Of a stretch of 64,000 nucleotides of DNA, positions 8,264-16,645 are shown one piece after another. The translations under genes were made by a program, and so were the position numbers. The first letter of the stretch is position 1, and each line of letters starts with the position of its first letter. The notes below the pieces were generated by a model. That model did not search any database. It was given only the letters and a program-made list of their open reading frames with translations, and had not been told where the DNA came from. This DNA is from Bradyrhizobium sp. ARR65. GTDB lineage: Bacteria > Pseudomonadota > Alphaproteobacteria > Rhizobiales > Xanthobacteraceae. The stretch spans positions 252 to 64,251 of the forward strand of contig NZ_AWZU01000005.1 of the NCBI RefSeq assembly GCF_000472385.1, given 5' to 3'.

Positions 8264-8472
8264 CCGGAGGGAAGGACAATTACCTCCGAAATAATTTCGT
8301 CAAACCTGTCGGCGGCGCACAACCTGGTTCCTCCTACGAGCATGATCCGCACCGGAGGCCCGCGTAGCGCAAAGTGAATACCGGCCTCAGAATTGATCAT
8401 GCGCAAACGAAACGGCGCCGGCAACGACGCTTCGGCGCAGACATCGCAATGTAAATCGCACGGAGAAGAGCA

Positions 8473-8889
8473 ATGCGTTTCATGATGCTGATGATCCCGA
8501 GAGGCTACGAGGCGGCGGCGCCCGGCACGATGCCGCCAGTCGAGGCCGTCGAGAAGATGATGAAATACAACGAGGCGCTGAAGGAGGCCGGCGTCCTGGT
8601 CACGCTGGACGGGCTGCACCCGCCGTCAATGGGCGCGCGGGTCTCGTTCGAAGGCGGCAAGCCGCTCGTCACCGACGGCCCCTTCATCGAGACCAAGGAA
8701 GTGATCGGCGGCTACTGGATGATCGAGGTGAGCTCGAAGGAGGAGGCGATCGCCTGGGCCAAGCGCTGCCCGGCCTCGAATAACGAGATCATCGAAATCC
8801 GCCAGGTGCAGGAGATGGCGGATTTCCCCGCTGAGATCCAGGAAGCAGCCGCCGGCTTTGCGGAGCTGCAGCGGTCATCCGCGCGCTAA
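8473..8889 (+). CDS. YCII-related (DGPF) domain protein
   Basis: A 138-residue YCII/DGPF protein: MRFMMLMIPRGYEAAAPG, MMKYNEALKEAGVLVTLDGL, VTDGPFIETKEVIGGYWMIE and EEAIAWAKRCPA are all standard for this branch. Its ribosome site is GGAGAAGAGCA directly before ATG 8473. It is the second of three YCII-like genes in the first 9.4 kb, but unlike the one at 2944 has no sigma gene attached. Confidence 0.87.
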   Translation: MRFMMLMIPRGYEAAAPGTMPPVEAVEKMMKYNEALKEAGVLVTLDGLHPPSMGARVSFEGGKPLVTDGPFIETKEVIGGYWMIEVSSKEEAIAWAKRCPASNNEIIEIRQVQEMADFPAEIQEAAAGFAELQRSSAR

Positions 8890-8952
8890 GCAGCAGCCGC
8901 ATCCCCACTTCGAGTACTTCAAACCTGCGAAAGCCAAAGGAGACAACATCCC

Positions 8953-9318
8953 ATGAGCGCCAACGACACCTATCTTGCAATCTTCCTGGGTAGCAAGACC
9001 AGTCCGCAAATGACCGCCTGGATGGCGCTGCCCGAAGGGGAGCGGCGCGCCAAGGAGCAGCAGGGCATGGCCGCCTGGAAAGCCTGGGCCGAGCAGCACC
9101 AGGGCGCCATAGTTTACATGGGCGGGCCGCTCGGCAAGACCAAGAAGGCGGATGCAAAGGGCATCACCGACATCAGCAACCATCTCGGCGCCTTCACGGT
9201 GGTCCGCGCGGCCTCCCACGAGGCCGCCGCAAAGCTCTTCGAAAACCACCCGCACTTCACCATTTTCCCGGGCGAATCCATCGAGATCATGCCGGTTCTG
9301 CCGATCCCGGGCGGCTAG
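8953..9318 (+). CDS. YCII-like conserved protein
   Basis: A 121-residue small protein preceded by AAAGGAGACAACATCCC. It has MSANDTYLAIFLGSKTSP, a long polar helix (EGERRAKEQQGMAAWKAWAE), AIVYMGGPLGKTKKADAKGI, and GAFTVVRAASHEAAAKLFEN with a final FTIFPGESIEIMPVLP strand. The arrangement resembles a dimeric alpha-beta-barrel of the YCII type although the DGPF motif itself is absent. No specific function is known. It lies 63 bases after the YCII gene and is probably in the same transcript. Confidence 0.8.
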   Translation: MSANDTYLAIFLGSKTSPQMTAWMALPEGERRAKEQQGMAAWKAWAEQHQGAIVYMGGPLGKTKKADAKGITDISNHLGAFTVVRAASHEAAAKLFENHPHFTIFPGESIEIMPVLPIPGG

Positions 9319-9403
9319 TCTGTCAACCGGGCGGGCTCTCAAGCCACTCACGGTTTGAGATCTTGCCCGGTCCGACCAGCGTAGTGACCTTTGCATCCGC
9401 CTC

Positions 9404-9422
9404 ATGTAAAAGCCATTTACAT
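9404..9422. promoter_or_regulatory. TetR operator 1 (autoregulatory)
   Basis: A perfect inverted repeat ATGTAAA-AGCCA-TTTACAT overlaps the first two bases of the probable start codon of the TetR gene at 9421. The same arms and the same 5-base spacer occur at 10203-10221 before the DUF2852 gene. Two identical-arm operators flanking a single TetR gene strongly suggest that its product binds both. Confidence 0.78.
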
Positions 9423-10122
9423 GAGTTGGCGCAAGGATCAGCGCCGCGCGGAGCGCGGCTATCACCACGGCAATCTGAAGGAAGCGCTGCTGCAGGCGGC
9501 GCTCGACCTGATCGCGCAGAAGGGCGCGGCCGGGTTTACCTTTGCCGACGCGGCGCGCATGGCGGGCGTGAGCCCGGCGGCGCCGTACCGGCATTTTCGC
9601 GATCGCGACGAGCTGTTGTCCTCGATCGCGCAACGCGGCTTTGAGCAGTTCGAGGCGGCGCTGACGGGTGCTTGGGACGACGGGCGTCCTGACACCATCA
9701 CCGCCTTCGAGCGGGTGGGGCGCGCCTATCTCGCCTTCGCGCGCGAGGAGCCGGCCTTCTATTCCGCGATGTTCGAATCGGGCCTGCCGGCCGATTCCAA
9801 TCCTGCACTGATGGCCGCGAGCGAACGCGCCTTCGGCGTGCTGCGCGCCGCAGCCGAACGGCTCGCGGCCCTTGCGCCGCCCGGGGTGCCACGCCCGCCC
9901 GCGATGATGATGGCGCTGCATATCTGGGCAATGTCGCATGGCATTGCTTCGCTGTTTGGGCGCGGCGACGGCGCACGGCGCAAGCTGCCGATGTCGCCGG
10001 AGGAATTGCTCGAAGCCGAAGTGCTGATCTACCTGCGCGGCCTCGGCTTCCCGACGGATCGCCGGGCCGAGGAGGGCAATGCGCAGGACAAGCCGGCGGG
10101 GCCCTGGGGCAAGCCGAAATAA
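9421..10122 (+). CDS. TetR/AcrR family regulator (WHG-type C-terminal domain)
   Basis: A 233-residue repressor. The HTH covers about residues 15-60 (YHHGNLKEALLQAALDLIAQ, then FADAARMAGVSPAAPYRHFR). The C-terminal part GRAYLAFAREEPAFYSAMFE and the late ALHIWAMSHGIASLFG are typical of the WHG-type ligand domain. ATG 9421 lacks a Shine-Dalgarno sequence because the operator at 9404-9422 occupies that place; the message may be leaderless, or translation may start at TTG 9391, ten codons earlier. It lies upstream of the DUF2852 gene, whose promoter holds an operator with the same arms. Confidence 0.88.
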   Translation: MSWRKDQRRAERGYHHGNLKEALLQAALDLIAQKGAAGFTFADAARMAGVSPAAPYRHFRDRDELLSSIAQRGFEQFEAALTGAWDDGRPDTITAFERVGRAYLAFAREEPAFYSAMFESGLPADSNPALMAASERAFGVLRAAAERLAALAPPGVPRPPAMMMALHIWAMSHGIASLFGRGDGARRKLPMSPEELLEAEVLIYLRGLGFPTDRRAEEGNAQDKPAGPWGKPK

Positions 10123-10175
10123 GGTTCCAAAAATAACCGCCGAAAATAATTCTGAAGGCGCGACCGGTGGTCGCC

Positions 10176-10221
10176 TTGACAAAAATCCGGGATAGGATAG
10201 CTATGTAAATGTTATTTACAT
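10176..10221 (+). promoter_or_regulatory. DUF2852 promoter with TetR operator 2
   Basis: TTGACA at 10176-10181 is a consensus -35 box; 16-18 bases downstream lies a -10-like TAGCTA/GCTATG. Overlapping and following it is ATGTAAA-TGTTA-TTTACAT (10203-10221), a perfect 7+5+7 inverted repeat with the same arms as the one at 9404-9422. Repressor bound here would cover the -10 and start region. Confidence 0.75.
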
Positions 10222-10262
10222 TCACACCGGCGTGATGCCGTGGTGCCGCAATGGAGAGCGAA

Positions 10263-10769
10263 ATGGCCTACACCGCAGACGTCAATCGCTGGCGCGGTCC
10301 GGGGCAAGAGCCCTATGACCGGCCCTATTATCGGCCGCGTATGCTCGATACGCCCTGGCATCCCGGGTGGATCGTCGTCACCATCCTCGGCTTCATCGTC
10401 TGGTGGCCGATTGGACTTGCCCTTCTCTTTTTCACTCTCGGGAGCAGAAAAATGGCGTGTTGGAGTCACCACGACAGCGATCGCTGGCAGAACAAGATGG
10501 AGCGCATGCAGTACAAGATGGAGCGCATGCGCGACCGCATGGAGCGCCGCGGTTTCGGGTGGGGCTTTGGCCCGCCCTCGAGCGGCAACCGCGCCTTCGA
10601 CGAGTACCGCGAGGAGACGTTGCGGCGTCTTGAAGAGGAGCAGCGCGAGTTCAAGGAATTCCTGAGCCGCCTGCGTCACGCCAAGGACAAGGAAGAGTTC
10701 GACGCCTTCATGGCCCAGCATCGCAGCCGCCCCACGCAGGGCCCCGATCAACAGCCGCCGCAGGGCTGA
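10263..10769 (+). CDS. DUF2852 domain membrane protein
   Basis: A 168-residue protein with one clear transmembrane segment (PGWIVVTILGFIVWWPIGLA, about residues 36-62) followed by a cytoplasmic region of charged Met/Arg-rich helices (WQNKMERMQYKMERMRDRME), then YREETLRRLEEEQREFKEFL and KDKEEFDAFMAQ. This matches DUF2852, a family of unknown function in alphaproteobacteria. ATG 10263 has GGAGAGCGAA ahead of it, so it is preferred to ATG 10251. Expression appears controlled by the TetR protein at 9421. It ends at a strong terminator. Confidence 0.88.
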   Translation: MAYTADVNRWRGPGQEPYDRPYYRPRMLDTPWHPGWIVVTILGFIVWWPIGLALLFFTLGSRKMACWSHHDSDRWQNKMERMQYKMERMRDRMERRGFGWGFGPPSSGNRAFDEYREETLRRLEEEQREFKEFLSRLRHAKDKEEFDAFMAQHRSRPTQGPDQQPPQG

Positions 10770-10824
10770 CCGCACGAGCCAAAGCCTTTAGGCGAGTGCC
10801 CCCATGATACCTAGAGGCTGAATG

Positions 10825-10862
10825 CCGCCCGTTTGCGCAAGCAGACGGGCGGTTTTGTTTTT
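10825..10862 (+). terminator. Rho-independent terminator after DUF2852
   Basis: CCGCCCGT (10825-10832) pairs with ACGGGCGG (10845-10852) around a 12-base loop, followed at once by TTTTGTTTTT. This is a canonical intrinsic terminator 56 bases past the stop codon. Confidence 0.9.
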
Positions 10863-10925
10863 GAGGCGCTGGATAGAGCAGTTGCCGAGCTGAGCGAATT
10901 CGGGGAGACGCGCGCCCAACCTCGA

Positions 10926-11060
10926 GCGTCATTGCGAGCCACCAGGTGCGCGCGAAGTGCGAGGCCGGATGACAGCTCCAGCGAAGGAGTTCAGGCTTTC
11001 TCCGCGGATGCAGTCTGGATTGCGACAGGCTTGGTTGAAGGCGCATCGTCCGGCGCTGCA
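10926..11060. repeat. Dispersed repeat (CATTGCGAG / CTCCGCGGATGCAG type), copy 1
   Basis: The stretch after the terminator contains GTCATTGCGAG and, at 10996-11023, a block CTTTCTCCGCGGATGCAG continuing to TCTGGATTGC. The reverse complement of that 28-base block recurs at 27819-27846 with one mismatch. It belongs to a family I recognise as common in Bradyrhizobium intergenic DNA and lies between converging genes. Confidence 0.7.
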
Positions 11061-11096
11061 CCTCGACCGGCGCACGCGCTAACGCGCCATGATGCC

Positions 11097-11264
11097 CTAG
11101 GGCTTGTCCTGGGTTTCGCGCTGCGGTTGGTCGAGCAGGTTCAACGCCGTGTTGACCTTTTCCAGGAGGCGTTCGACCTCGTCGCGCTTCTCGGGTTCGC
11201 ACTCCTGCTGCAGGCGCTGGATCAGCTCTTGCTTTCGCGCAAGAAGTGCTGCCACCGTTGTCAT
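11097..11264 (-). CDS. Small coiled-coil protein, coupled to upstream small gene
   Basis: A 55-residue polar helical protein: MTTVAALLARKQELIQRLQQ, then EKRDEVERLLEKVNTALNLL, with heptad-like leucines suggesting a short coiled coil. No family recognised. ATG 11264 overlaps the TGA of the preceding small gene by one base (TGATG), with AGAGG eight bases upstream, so translational coupling is expected. Frame extension to 11294 is open but unneeded. Confidence 0.6.
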   Translation of the reverse strand: MTTVAALLARKQELIQRLQQECEPEKRDEVERLLEKVNTALNLLDQPQRETQDKP

Positions 11265-11488
11265 CACGACCTCTTGACGAGTCCGTGCAGCCACGAAGTG
11301 ACCGGCTCAACCCTGGACCTCGCGGCAAGCCGTGCACGCTTGCTCGGCACTGAGTCCATCTCATCCAGCCGGCGGAGAAGCTGCAGCAACCGCGGCGGCG
11401 TGCCTGATGGCTCGTGAGACAGCAGCGTGCGCAGCCGGTCCGCGACCTCGTCGCGGATCGCCCGATTGTGTTTAGCGTCAAGGTCCAT
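11264..11488 (-). CDS. Small hypothetical protein
   Basis: A 74-residue basic protein (MDLDAKHNRAIRDEVADRLR, later LLQLLRRLDEMDSVPS and VEPVTSWLHGLVKRS). No family recognised. The ATG at 11488 has GAGG ten bases before it; the in-frame extension to 11611 has no ribosome site. It is the first gene of a two-gene minus-strand unit with the coiled-coil peptide at 11097-11264. The helical, charged composition suggests a protein-protein or nucleic-acid partner, but this is a guess. Confidence 0.55.
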   Translation of the reverse strand: MDLDAKHNRAIRDEVADRLRTLLSHEPSGTPPRLLQLLRRLDEMDSVPSKRARLAARSRVEPVTSWLHGLVKRS

Positions 11489-11799
11489 CGCTCGCCTCAC
11501 GGCCTCACAAAAATGCCCGAAAGGCAATGTGGAAGCCGGCCCTGAGGTTCCGGGAAAGTACGATTTTGTACATTTCATCCGCTGCGGCCCAGGTTCCGTG
11601 CCTTGCCTCACGGTTCCCGCGCGCGGCGTTCCAAAGCCGAGAATGTCGTGGCTAAGCTGTCATTGCGCGCGAGCATATCGTCCGGTAACGCTGGAAAGGA
11701 TGGCGGCTCGGCCTGGCCGCGACAGCCTCCGGCCCGGAGGCGCTGACGAGAGCGAGCAGGATCAGGTGAAAGCCATCCTGCTTTAGCTCGGCGAAGCAG

Positions 11800-12018
11800 T
11801 CATTGCGCCCGCAGTTGAATCAGGATTTTCCCGATCGCGACCACCGCGAGCAGCGGCGCCAGCACCCGGAGCAAGCGTCCCCATCTTTGGTGCCAGGCTT
11901 CCCACTCGGCTTGCTTGGGTCCCGGCGGTGTGGATCGGTACGCATACCAACAGCCGATGAGTGCGCCGGTCAGTGTGATCCAGGAATCGATCGTTTGCGC
12001 GAAAAACATCTGGCCCAT
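11800..12018 (-). CDS. Small membrane protein, hypothetical
   Basis: A 72-residue protein with a first weakly hydrophobic segment (WITLTGALIGCWYAYR), a polar Trp-rich linker (PKQAEWEAWHQRWGR) and a clear C-terminal transmembrane helix (LLRVLAPLLAVVAIGKILI). No family recognised. A competing frame over the same bases is arginine/glycine-rich and less protein-like. The ribosome site is weak, so the start is uncertain. Confidence 0.5.
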   Translation of the reverse strand: MGQMFFAQTIDSWITLTGALIGCWYAYRSTPPGPKQAEWEAWHQRWGRLLRVLAPLLAVVAIGKILIQLRAQ

Positions 12019-12211
12019 CTCGCGCCGTTATTTCCATGGTCCAGCATGCGGCAACGCCGGTTCTCCCATAATGTCGCTACCCATGCGATCCACGATGCTG
12101 AAAAGAGCGTCGAGCGGCGGGCCGACGGTCAATTGATCTCCCCATCGCCGCGTGGCGCAACGCCATGCTAGCCTGCCGCTACGATCGGCGGCAACTGTCG
12201 GAGCGACCTTC

Positions 12212-13174
12212 ATGAGCAGGCGGATCAATCGCTGCATTGAGCTGTTGGAGCAGGATCAGGCGATCTATTATGACGGTCCGCACAGCGGCCATGTGCTGAC
12301 CTATGCGCAAGGTGGCATCGATGCTGCGACCTGGGCCGACTACATGAATGTCGGCATGGAGCACGGCTGCTTCGACATGACAGGCCTTGCCGCGTACATG
12401 CGCGGCATGGTCGAGGCCGGACCGACACGGTCCGGGCATTTCACGCCGACCGTGATCGTCGAGGCGCCGGTGAATGGAATTGACGCCGCGCATGTGCGTT
12501 ACAACGCCTGGCAGTTCCGCCAGATCCTCGGCCGCGGCGTGCATGGCGTCCTGCTCTGTCAAGCCGAAAGCGCCGATGCGGTGCGGGCATTCGTGGAGTC
12601 CTGCCGTTATCCGCACAACACGATTGGCGTCGATCCTTCTCTTCCCTCGCCGATGGCGCGGATGGAGGGAGCGATACGCGCGAAGGACGGCGGGACCGAC
12701 GCCGCCGGTCGCAAGCTGCTCGGCATCGGCACGCGCGGGCGCGGATCGGAAGCGACGGCCGCGCCGATGTGGGGCCTGTCGATCGAAGACTACATGGACC
12801 GCTGTGATCCCTGGCCGCTCAATCCGAAAGGTGAGCTGCTGCTGGGCGTGAAGCTGGAAAGTCCGGAAGGCGTTGCCAACTGCGAGGAGATTCTCGCGGT
12901 CCCGGGGCTGGGCTTTGCCGAGATCGGCCCGGGTGACTTAAGTCTTGCGCTCGGCTACCGCACGATCCCGCGCGAGCCTTATCCAGCGGAGATGCAGATC
13001 GCCCGCGACCGCGTCCTCGCGGCCTGCCGCAAGAACGGTGTCGCTTTCCTGCAGTCCTGCACCGCGGATAACGTGATCGTCCGCATCGAGGAAGGCGTGC
13101 GCATCGTCGCAGGCCATAGCGAGGCATGCGCAATCAAGGGCCGCGCACACCAGAAGCGGAAATTGCCGGTGTGA
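12212..13174 (+). CDS. HpcH/HpaI aldolase/citrate lyase family protein
   Basis: A 320-residue class II pyruvate-type aldolase, expected to cleave or form C-C bonds of 2-oxo acids with a divalent metal. Seen: VIVEAPVNGID, GVHGVLLCQAESADAV, and the family signature GVKLESPEGVANCEEIL followed by GFAEIGPGDLSLALGY, which provides the metal-binding Glu and Asp. ATG 12212 has GGAG eight bases ahead; the open frame continues upstream to 12152. The gene stands alone between a small minus-strand gene and a long repeat region, so context does not show the substrate. Confidence 0.88.
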   Translation: MSRRINRCIELLEQDQAIYYDGPHSGHVLTYAQGGIDAATWADYMNVGMEHGCFDMTGLAAYMRGMVEAGPTRSGHFTPTVIVEAPVNGIDAAHVRYNAWQFRQILGRGVHGVLLCQAESADAVRAFVESCRYPHNTIGVDPSLPSPMARMEGAIRAKDGGTDAAGRKLLGIGTRGRGSEATAAPMWGLSIEDYMDRCDPWPLNPKGELLLGVKLESPEGVANCEEILAVPGLGFAEIGPGDLSLALGYRTIPREPYPAEMQIARDRVLAACRKNGVAFLQSCTADNVIVRIEEGVRIVAGHSEACAIKGRAHQKRKLPV

Positions 13175-13249
13175 ACGCGTCGCGTTGCATCTAGCGCATA
13201 CGCGGATCAAGTTGCAGAGCCGGACGAGCGCCTTCGACGCAGCTCGGCA

Positions 13250-13880
13250 ATGACGGCGGAGGTTGGGCGCGCGTTTTCTCCGCTCAGCGCAACACAGTTG
13301 AGGGTTTTCGATGCAATTGATTTGCCCGACGAGCGCGCTTGCAAAACTCCTGTCCAGCCCCCGCGCGAAAAATATTTCTGTTTTTCCGAAGCTAGAATCA
13401 GGCGTATCGTCCGACCCGTCCCACCCGGCAAGAGGGGCGGATCGCGAGTCGTCACGAACGCGGTGTGGGATGCGATGGACGCGGCTTGCGTCGGCGCGCA
13501 GGGCAATCGCAGGGCGGGTTCATCATTTGAGGACTCGTGAGCGATCAGGCGGTGCGAGACGAACGGCGCAGATCGCGTACGGCGAAGTCGTGTGGTCCTG
13601 GCGCCCCGACGCTGGCGTCAAGTCTTGTGGAAGCGCGCTTGAGTCCAACCGGGCGCGGATAGCGCGATCATCCGCAAGGCGATGGTGGCAAGAAAGCCCG
13701 GCTCACCAAGGAGAGCGCGAAGTAAGCCGTAAGCCATTCGCGCAGGGAAGGCCGGAGTGATTCCGCCTGTACCTGTGGTCTTCGCGCCTTTGCGCAAACT
13801 TTTTGCGCGAAGGCCCACGGGTGCATGCGAGCACCCGGCCTTCCCTGCGCCCTCTCCACTCGAAAGGGCAAGGACTGCCG
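13250..13880. repeat. Long dispersed intergenic repeat (Bradyrhizobium type)
   Basis: No gene is supported between 13175 and 14463. This part contains stretches I recognise from many Bradyrhizobium and Rhodopseudomonas intergenic regions: GCGCGCGAAAAATATTTCTG, AAGCCCGGCTCACCAAGGAG, CGCGAAGTAAGCCGTAAGCC and CGGCCTTCCCTGCGCCCTCT. Short frames across it produce the often-annotated but probably spurious AGKAGC...PAFPAR peptides. It is best read as decayed repeat sequence, not protein. Confidence 0.65.
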
Positions 13881-13974
13881 CAAAACTCGGGCAGTTGCTG
13901 CCGCGAGAACGTGGACGTGTATCCAAAAGCTGTTTGAAAAAGTTGATGCGGTGATCGCATCGGGTAACTCATCT

Positions 13975-14125
13975 CACCCCGTTATCGCCCCGCAAACGGC
14001 TTCGCCGTTTGTCGCTCGAGGTGCTGGCGAAAGCGAGCCTCGAAGGATGAACGGCCCCGCTGCGAAGGCCGGGCCGTCGCGCTTCGAGGCTCCCACTGCG
14101 CTGACGGGGAGGGCTGGGAGCCCGG
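13975..14125. repeat. Degenerate GAGGTGCT...GCGAGCCTCGAAGG repeat
   Basis: The block contains CAAACGGCTTCGCCGTTTG (a near-perfect palindrome), GAGGTGCTGGCGAAAGCGAG and CCTCGAAGGATGAACGGCCC. The GAGGTGCT...GCGAGCCTCGAAGG core matches the unit at 40341-40492 without the nested 34-base module found there. Confidence 0.55.
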
Positions 14126-14235
14126 CACGGCCGCGAATTCTCCGCCTTTAGTCGCGGAAATGGGCCTCAAGGCCATGTAACCGCTTGGCCCGCCTTCATT
14201 TCGCCGCACCAAATTCTTCTTTGGTAACCGCATTT

Positions 14236-14258
14236 TAACCAAGTTTCGCGCTTGGTTA
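14236..14258. promoter_or_regulatory. Inverted repeat upstream of tolQ
   Basis: TAACCAAG-TTTCGCG-CTTGGTTA is a perfect 8-base inverted repeat about 205 bases before tolQ. It has no T tract, so an operator or structured leader element is more likely than a terminator. No regulator can be assigned. Confidence 0.4.
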
Positions 14259-14463
14259 GGGGCGTAAAGCCGCGCAAGCAGCCCTCGTTTTGACATGTTG
14301 GCAGGCAAATGACGCTCGAAGGCTTCGGCGGGCCTCCCATGCGACCAAACCAGGTATTTCAGCGCAGGCTTGACGGACCGCGCGGGACAAGCGCGGCCAC
14401 CGAAACCGGCAGCCATTTTGCTCCCGGAGGATTTTGGGACCTTGCGTTGAGAGGATACTGCTT

Positions 14464-15177
14464 ATGAATCCAGCCGACGTGGCTCAGGCAGCGCTGCCGC
14501 TGCCGTCAGCCGACGTATCGCTGATCGCGCTGTTTCTGCAGGCGCACTGGATCGTGAAATGCGTCATGCTCGGGCTGTTGTCCTGCTCGGTCTGGGTCTG
14601 GGCGATCGCGATCGACAAGACGCTGCTGTACTCGCGCACCCGCCGCTCGATGGATCGGTTCGAGCAGGCGTTCTGGTCCGGCGAGTCGATCGAGGAACTC
14701 TACCGCTCGCTCTCGGCCAAGCCGACCCATTCCATGGCGGCCTGCTTCGTGGCGGCGATGCGCGAGTGGAAGCGCTCCTTCGAAAGCCATGCGCGGTCGT
14801 TTGCGGGCCTGCAGATGCGGATCGAAAAGGTGATGAACGTCTCGATCGCGCGCGAGATCGAGCGGCTGGAACGGCGGCTTCTGGTGCTCGCAACCGTCGG
14901 CTCGGCGGGCCCCTTTGTCGGCCTGTTCGGAACCGTCTGGGGCATCATGTCGAGCTTTCAGTCGATCGCCGCCTCGAAAAATACCTCTCTGGCGGTGGTC
15001 GCGCCCGGCATCGCGGAGGCGCTGTTCGCCACGGCGATCGGCCTGATCGCCGCAATTCCGGCGACTATTTTCTACAATAAGTTCACCTCCGAGGTGAACC
15101 GGCAGGCCCAGCGCCTGGAGGGCTTTGCGGATGAATTCGCCGCCATTCTGTCGCGCCAGATCGACGAGCGGGCATGA
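14464..15177 (+). CDS. tolQ: TolQ, inner-membrane proton channel subunit of the Tol-Pal system
   Basis: A 237-residue MotA/TolQ/ExbB-family protein that with TolR uses proton motive force to energise TolA for outer-membrane constriction. Three transmembrane helices are visible: WIVKCVMLGLLSCSVWVWAI (about 25-45), LATVGSAGPFVGLFGTVWGI (about 143-163, with the family GLFGTVWGIM motif) and EALFATAIGLIAAIPATIFY (about 180-200). The large cytoplasmic loop lies between helices 1 and 2. ATG 14464 has GAGAGGA nine bases before it, preferred over TTG 14434. It leads tolQRAB; the usual ybgC is not upstream, where only repeat DNA is found. Confidence 0.96.
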   Translation: MNPADVAQAALPLPSADVSLIALFLQAHWIVKCVMLGLLSCSVWVWAIAIDKTLLYSRTRRSMDRFEQAFWSGESIEELYRSLSAKPTHSMAACFVAAMREWKRSFESHARSFAGLQMRIEKVMNVSIAREIERLERRLLVLATVGSAGPFVGLFGTVWGIMSSFQSIAASKNTSLAVVAPGIAEALFATAIGLIAAIPATIFYNKFTSEVNRQAQRLEGFADEFAAILSRQIDERA

Positions 15178-15216
15178 GAATGGCCAGGGTGGTCAACAGG
15201 GGTTGAGCAGCAGAAC

Positions 15217-15666
15217 ATGGCGATGAACGTGGCAAGTTCGTCGGCGGGGCGTGGTGGTCGCCGCGGCCGCAAGCCGGTGATGGCGGAGATCAACGTCACG
15301 CCGATGGTCGACGTTATGCTGGTGCTGCTGATCATCTTCATGGTCTCGGCGCCGCTGCTCACGGTCGGCGTGCCGCTGGACCTGCCGCAGACCCAGGCGA
15401 AAAGCCTCGACAACGACAAGAATCCGCTGACGCTCTCGGTCAATCTGAAGGGACAGGTTTTCTTGAACAACACCCAAATCGCGCTCGACGACCTGGTGCC
15501 GAAACTGAAGGCGATCACCGATGCCCGTGGCGGAGCCGATGAGCGTATCTTCGTTCGCGGCGACAAGAAGGTCGATTACGGCGCGGTGATGCAGGTGATG
15601 GGGCGGCTGTCCGCCGCCGGCTTCCGCCGCGTGGCGCTGGTGACGGAAGTGGATCAGGGTAGCTGA
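15217..15666 (+). CDS. tolR: TolR, Tol-Pal inner-membrane protein
   Basis: A 149-residue ExbD/TolR protein. A short basic N terminus (GRGGRRGRKPVMAEINVTPM) leads into the single transmembrane helix VDVMLVLLIIFMVSAPLL, whose Asp32 is the conserved proton-carrying residue. The periplasmic domain follows (VPLDLPQTQA, then LSVNLKGQVFLNN and FVRGDKKVDYGAVMQVMGRL), as in other TolR proteins. It works with TolQ as the motor. It starts 39 bases after tolQ and ends five bases before tolA. Confidence 0.96.
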   Translation: MAMNVASSSAGRGGRRGRKPVMAEINVTPMVDVMLVLLIIFMVSAPLLTVGVPLDLPQTQAKSLDNDKNPLTLSVNLKGQVFLNNTQIALDDLVPKLKAITDARGGADERIFVRGDKKVDYGAVMQVMGRLSAAGFRRVALVTEVDQGS

Positions 15667-15671
15667 CGACG

Positions 15672-16619
15672 GTGAAGATCAAGGTCGACAAGTCTCTGGC
15701 TGCGTCGATAACGCTCCACGTCCTTGTACTCGGATGGGGATTGGTCTCCTTTTCCGCGCGCTCCTACGAGGTGCCGCAGGACTCACTGGTGGTCGACGTC
15801 ATCTCCGCCGATCAGCTTGCAAAGGTCACCGCCGGCACGAGAAACGGCGAGAAGGATAAGCCGAAGCCGCTGGTCGAAAAGGTCGCCGACGCCAAGCCGA
15901 TCGATGAAGCCGTCGGCAAAGTCACCGAGAAGCAGGAAATCATCACCTCCTCGGCACCGCAGCCGCCGCCCAAACCGGTCGAAAAGCCGGTCGAGAAGAA
16001 GCCGGATCCACCGAAGCCTGTTGCCGAGGACAAGCCGAAGGACGAGCCGAAGCAGGTGGAGAAGAAACCGGATCCGCCGAAGGTCGATCCGATCGCGGAA
16101 GCCTTGAAGTCGGACGAGAACAAAAAGCCGAAACCGAAGCAGGAGGCCAAGGCCGCTCCGCCGAAGCCGCCGAAACCGAAGCAGGAGCGTGTGTTCGACG
16201 AGAGCAAGATCGCGGCGCTGCTCGACAAGCGCGATCCGACTCATCAGGCCATCACGGGTGCGGCGCTCAACGCATCCGCTTCACTCGGCTTGCACAGCGG
16301 AAATGCCGAGTCGAACGTCGCGACCTGGAAGGGAGCGTTTGTCGCGGCTGTCAGGCGCTGTTTCAATTTCCCGTACAATGGGCAGGATGCCGATCGATTC
16401 GAAGCCGACATCGACATTCAAATGAGGCCCGACGGAACGCTCGCCTCGGAGCCCACGATCGTAGCGGTCCGCGGACCTTCAACGTCGATCGGCAACGCGA
16501 TGGCCGAGAGCGCCAAGCGAGCGATCGTGCAATGCCAGGCCTATGCGTTCCTGCCCAAGGAGCAATATAACACCTGGAAGTACATACCGATGACATTTGG
16601 CCTCAAAGACATGATGTGA
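15672..16619 (+). CDS. tolA: TolA, periplasm-spanning Tol-Pal protein
   Basis: A 315-residue TolA. It begins with GTG and has an N-terminal anchor ([19 protein letters not shown]) containing the SxxxH-type face that contacts TolQR. A long Lys/Pro/Glu-rich rod follows (repeats of [12 protein letters not shown] and KPKDEPKQ, about residues 60-195). The C-terminal domain III ends with [20 protein letters not shown] and [20 protein letters not shown]. The low-complexity rod is the usual divergent part of the family. The stop overlaps a possible GTG for tolB. Confidence 0.95.
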   Translation: MKIKVDKSLAASITLHVLVLGWGLVSFSARSYEVPQDSLVVDVISADQLAKVTAGTRNGEKDKPKPLVEKVADAKPIDEAVGKVTEKQEIITSSAPQPPPKPVEKPVEKKPDPPKPVAEDKPKDEPKQVEKKPDPPKVDPIAEALKSDENKKPKPKQEAKAAPPKPPKPKQERVFDESKIAALLDKRDPTHQAITGAALNASASLGLHSGNAESNVATWKGAFVAAVRRCFNFPYNGQDADRFEADIDIQMRPDGTLASEPTIVAVRGPSTSIGNAMAESAKRAIVQCQAYAFLPKEQYNTWKYIPMTFGLKDMM

Positions 16620-16645
16620 GCGCGAACTGGAAAGCAAGAACTGCA

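Noticed and set aside
10833..11417. 194-codon plus-strand frame after DUF2852
   Set aside because: It starts inside the terminator stem and crosses a repeat and two better-supported small minus-strand genes.
13618..13926. Minus-strand 102-codon frame with AGKAGC and PAFPAR motifs
   Set aside because: I recognise this as a recurrent spurious translation of a dispersed Bradyrhizobium repeat, not a conserved protein.
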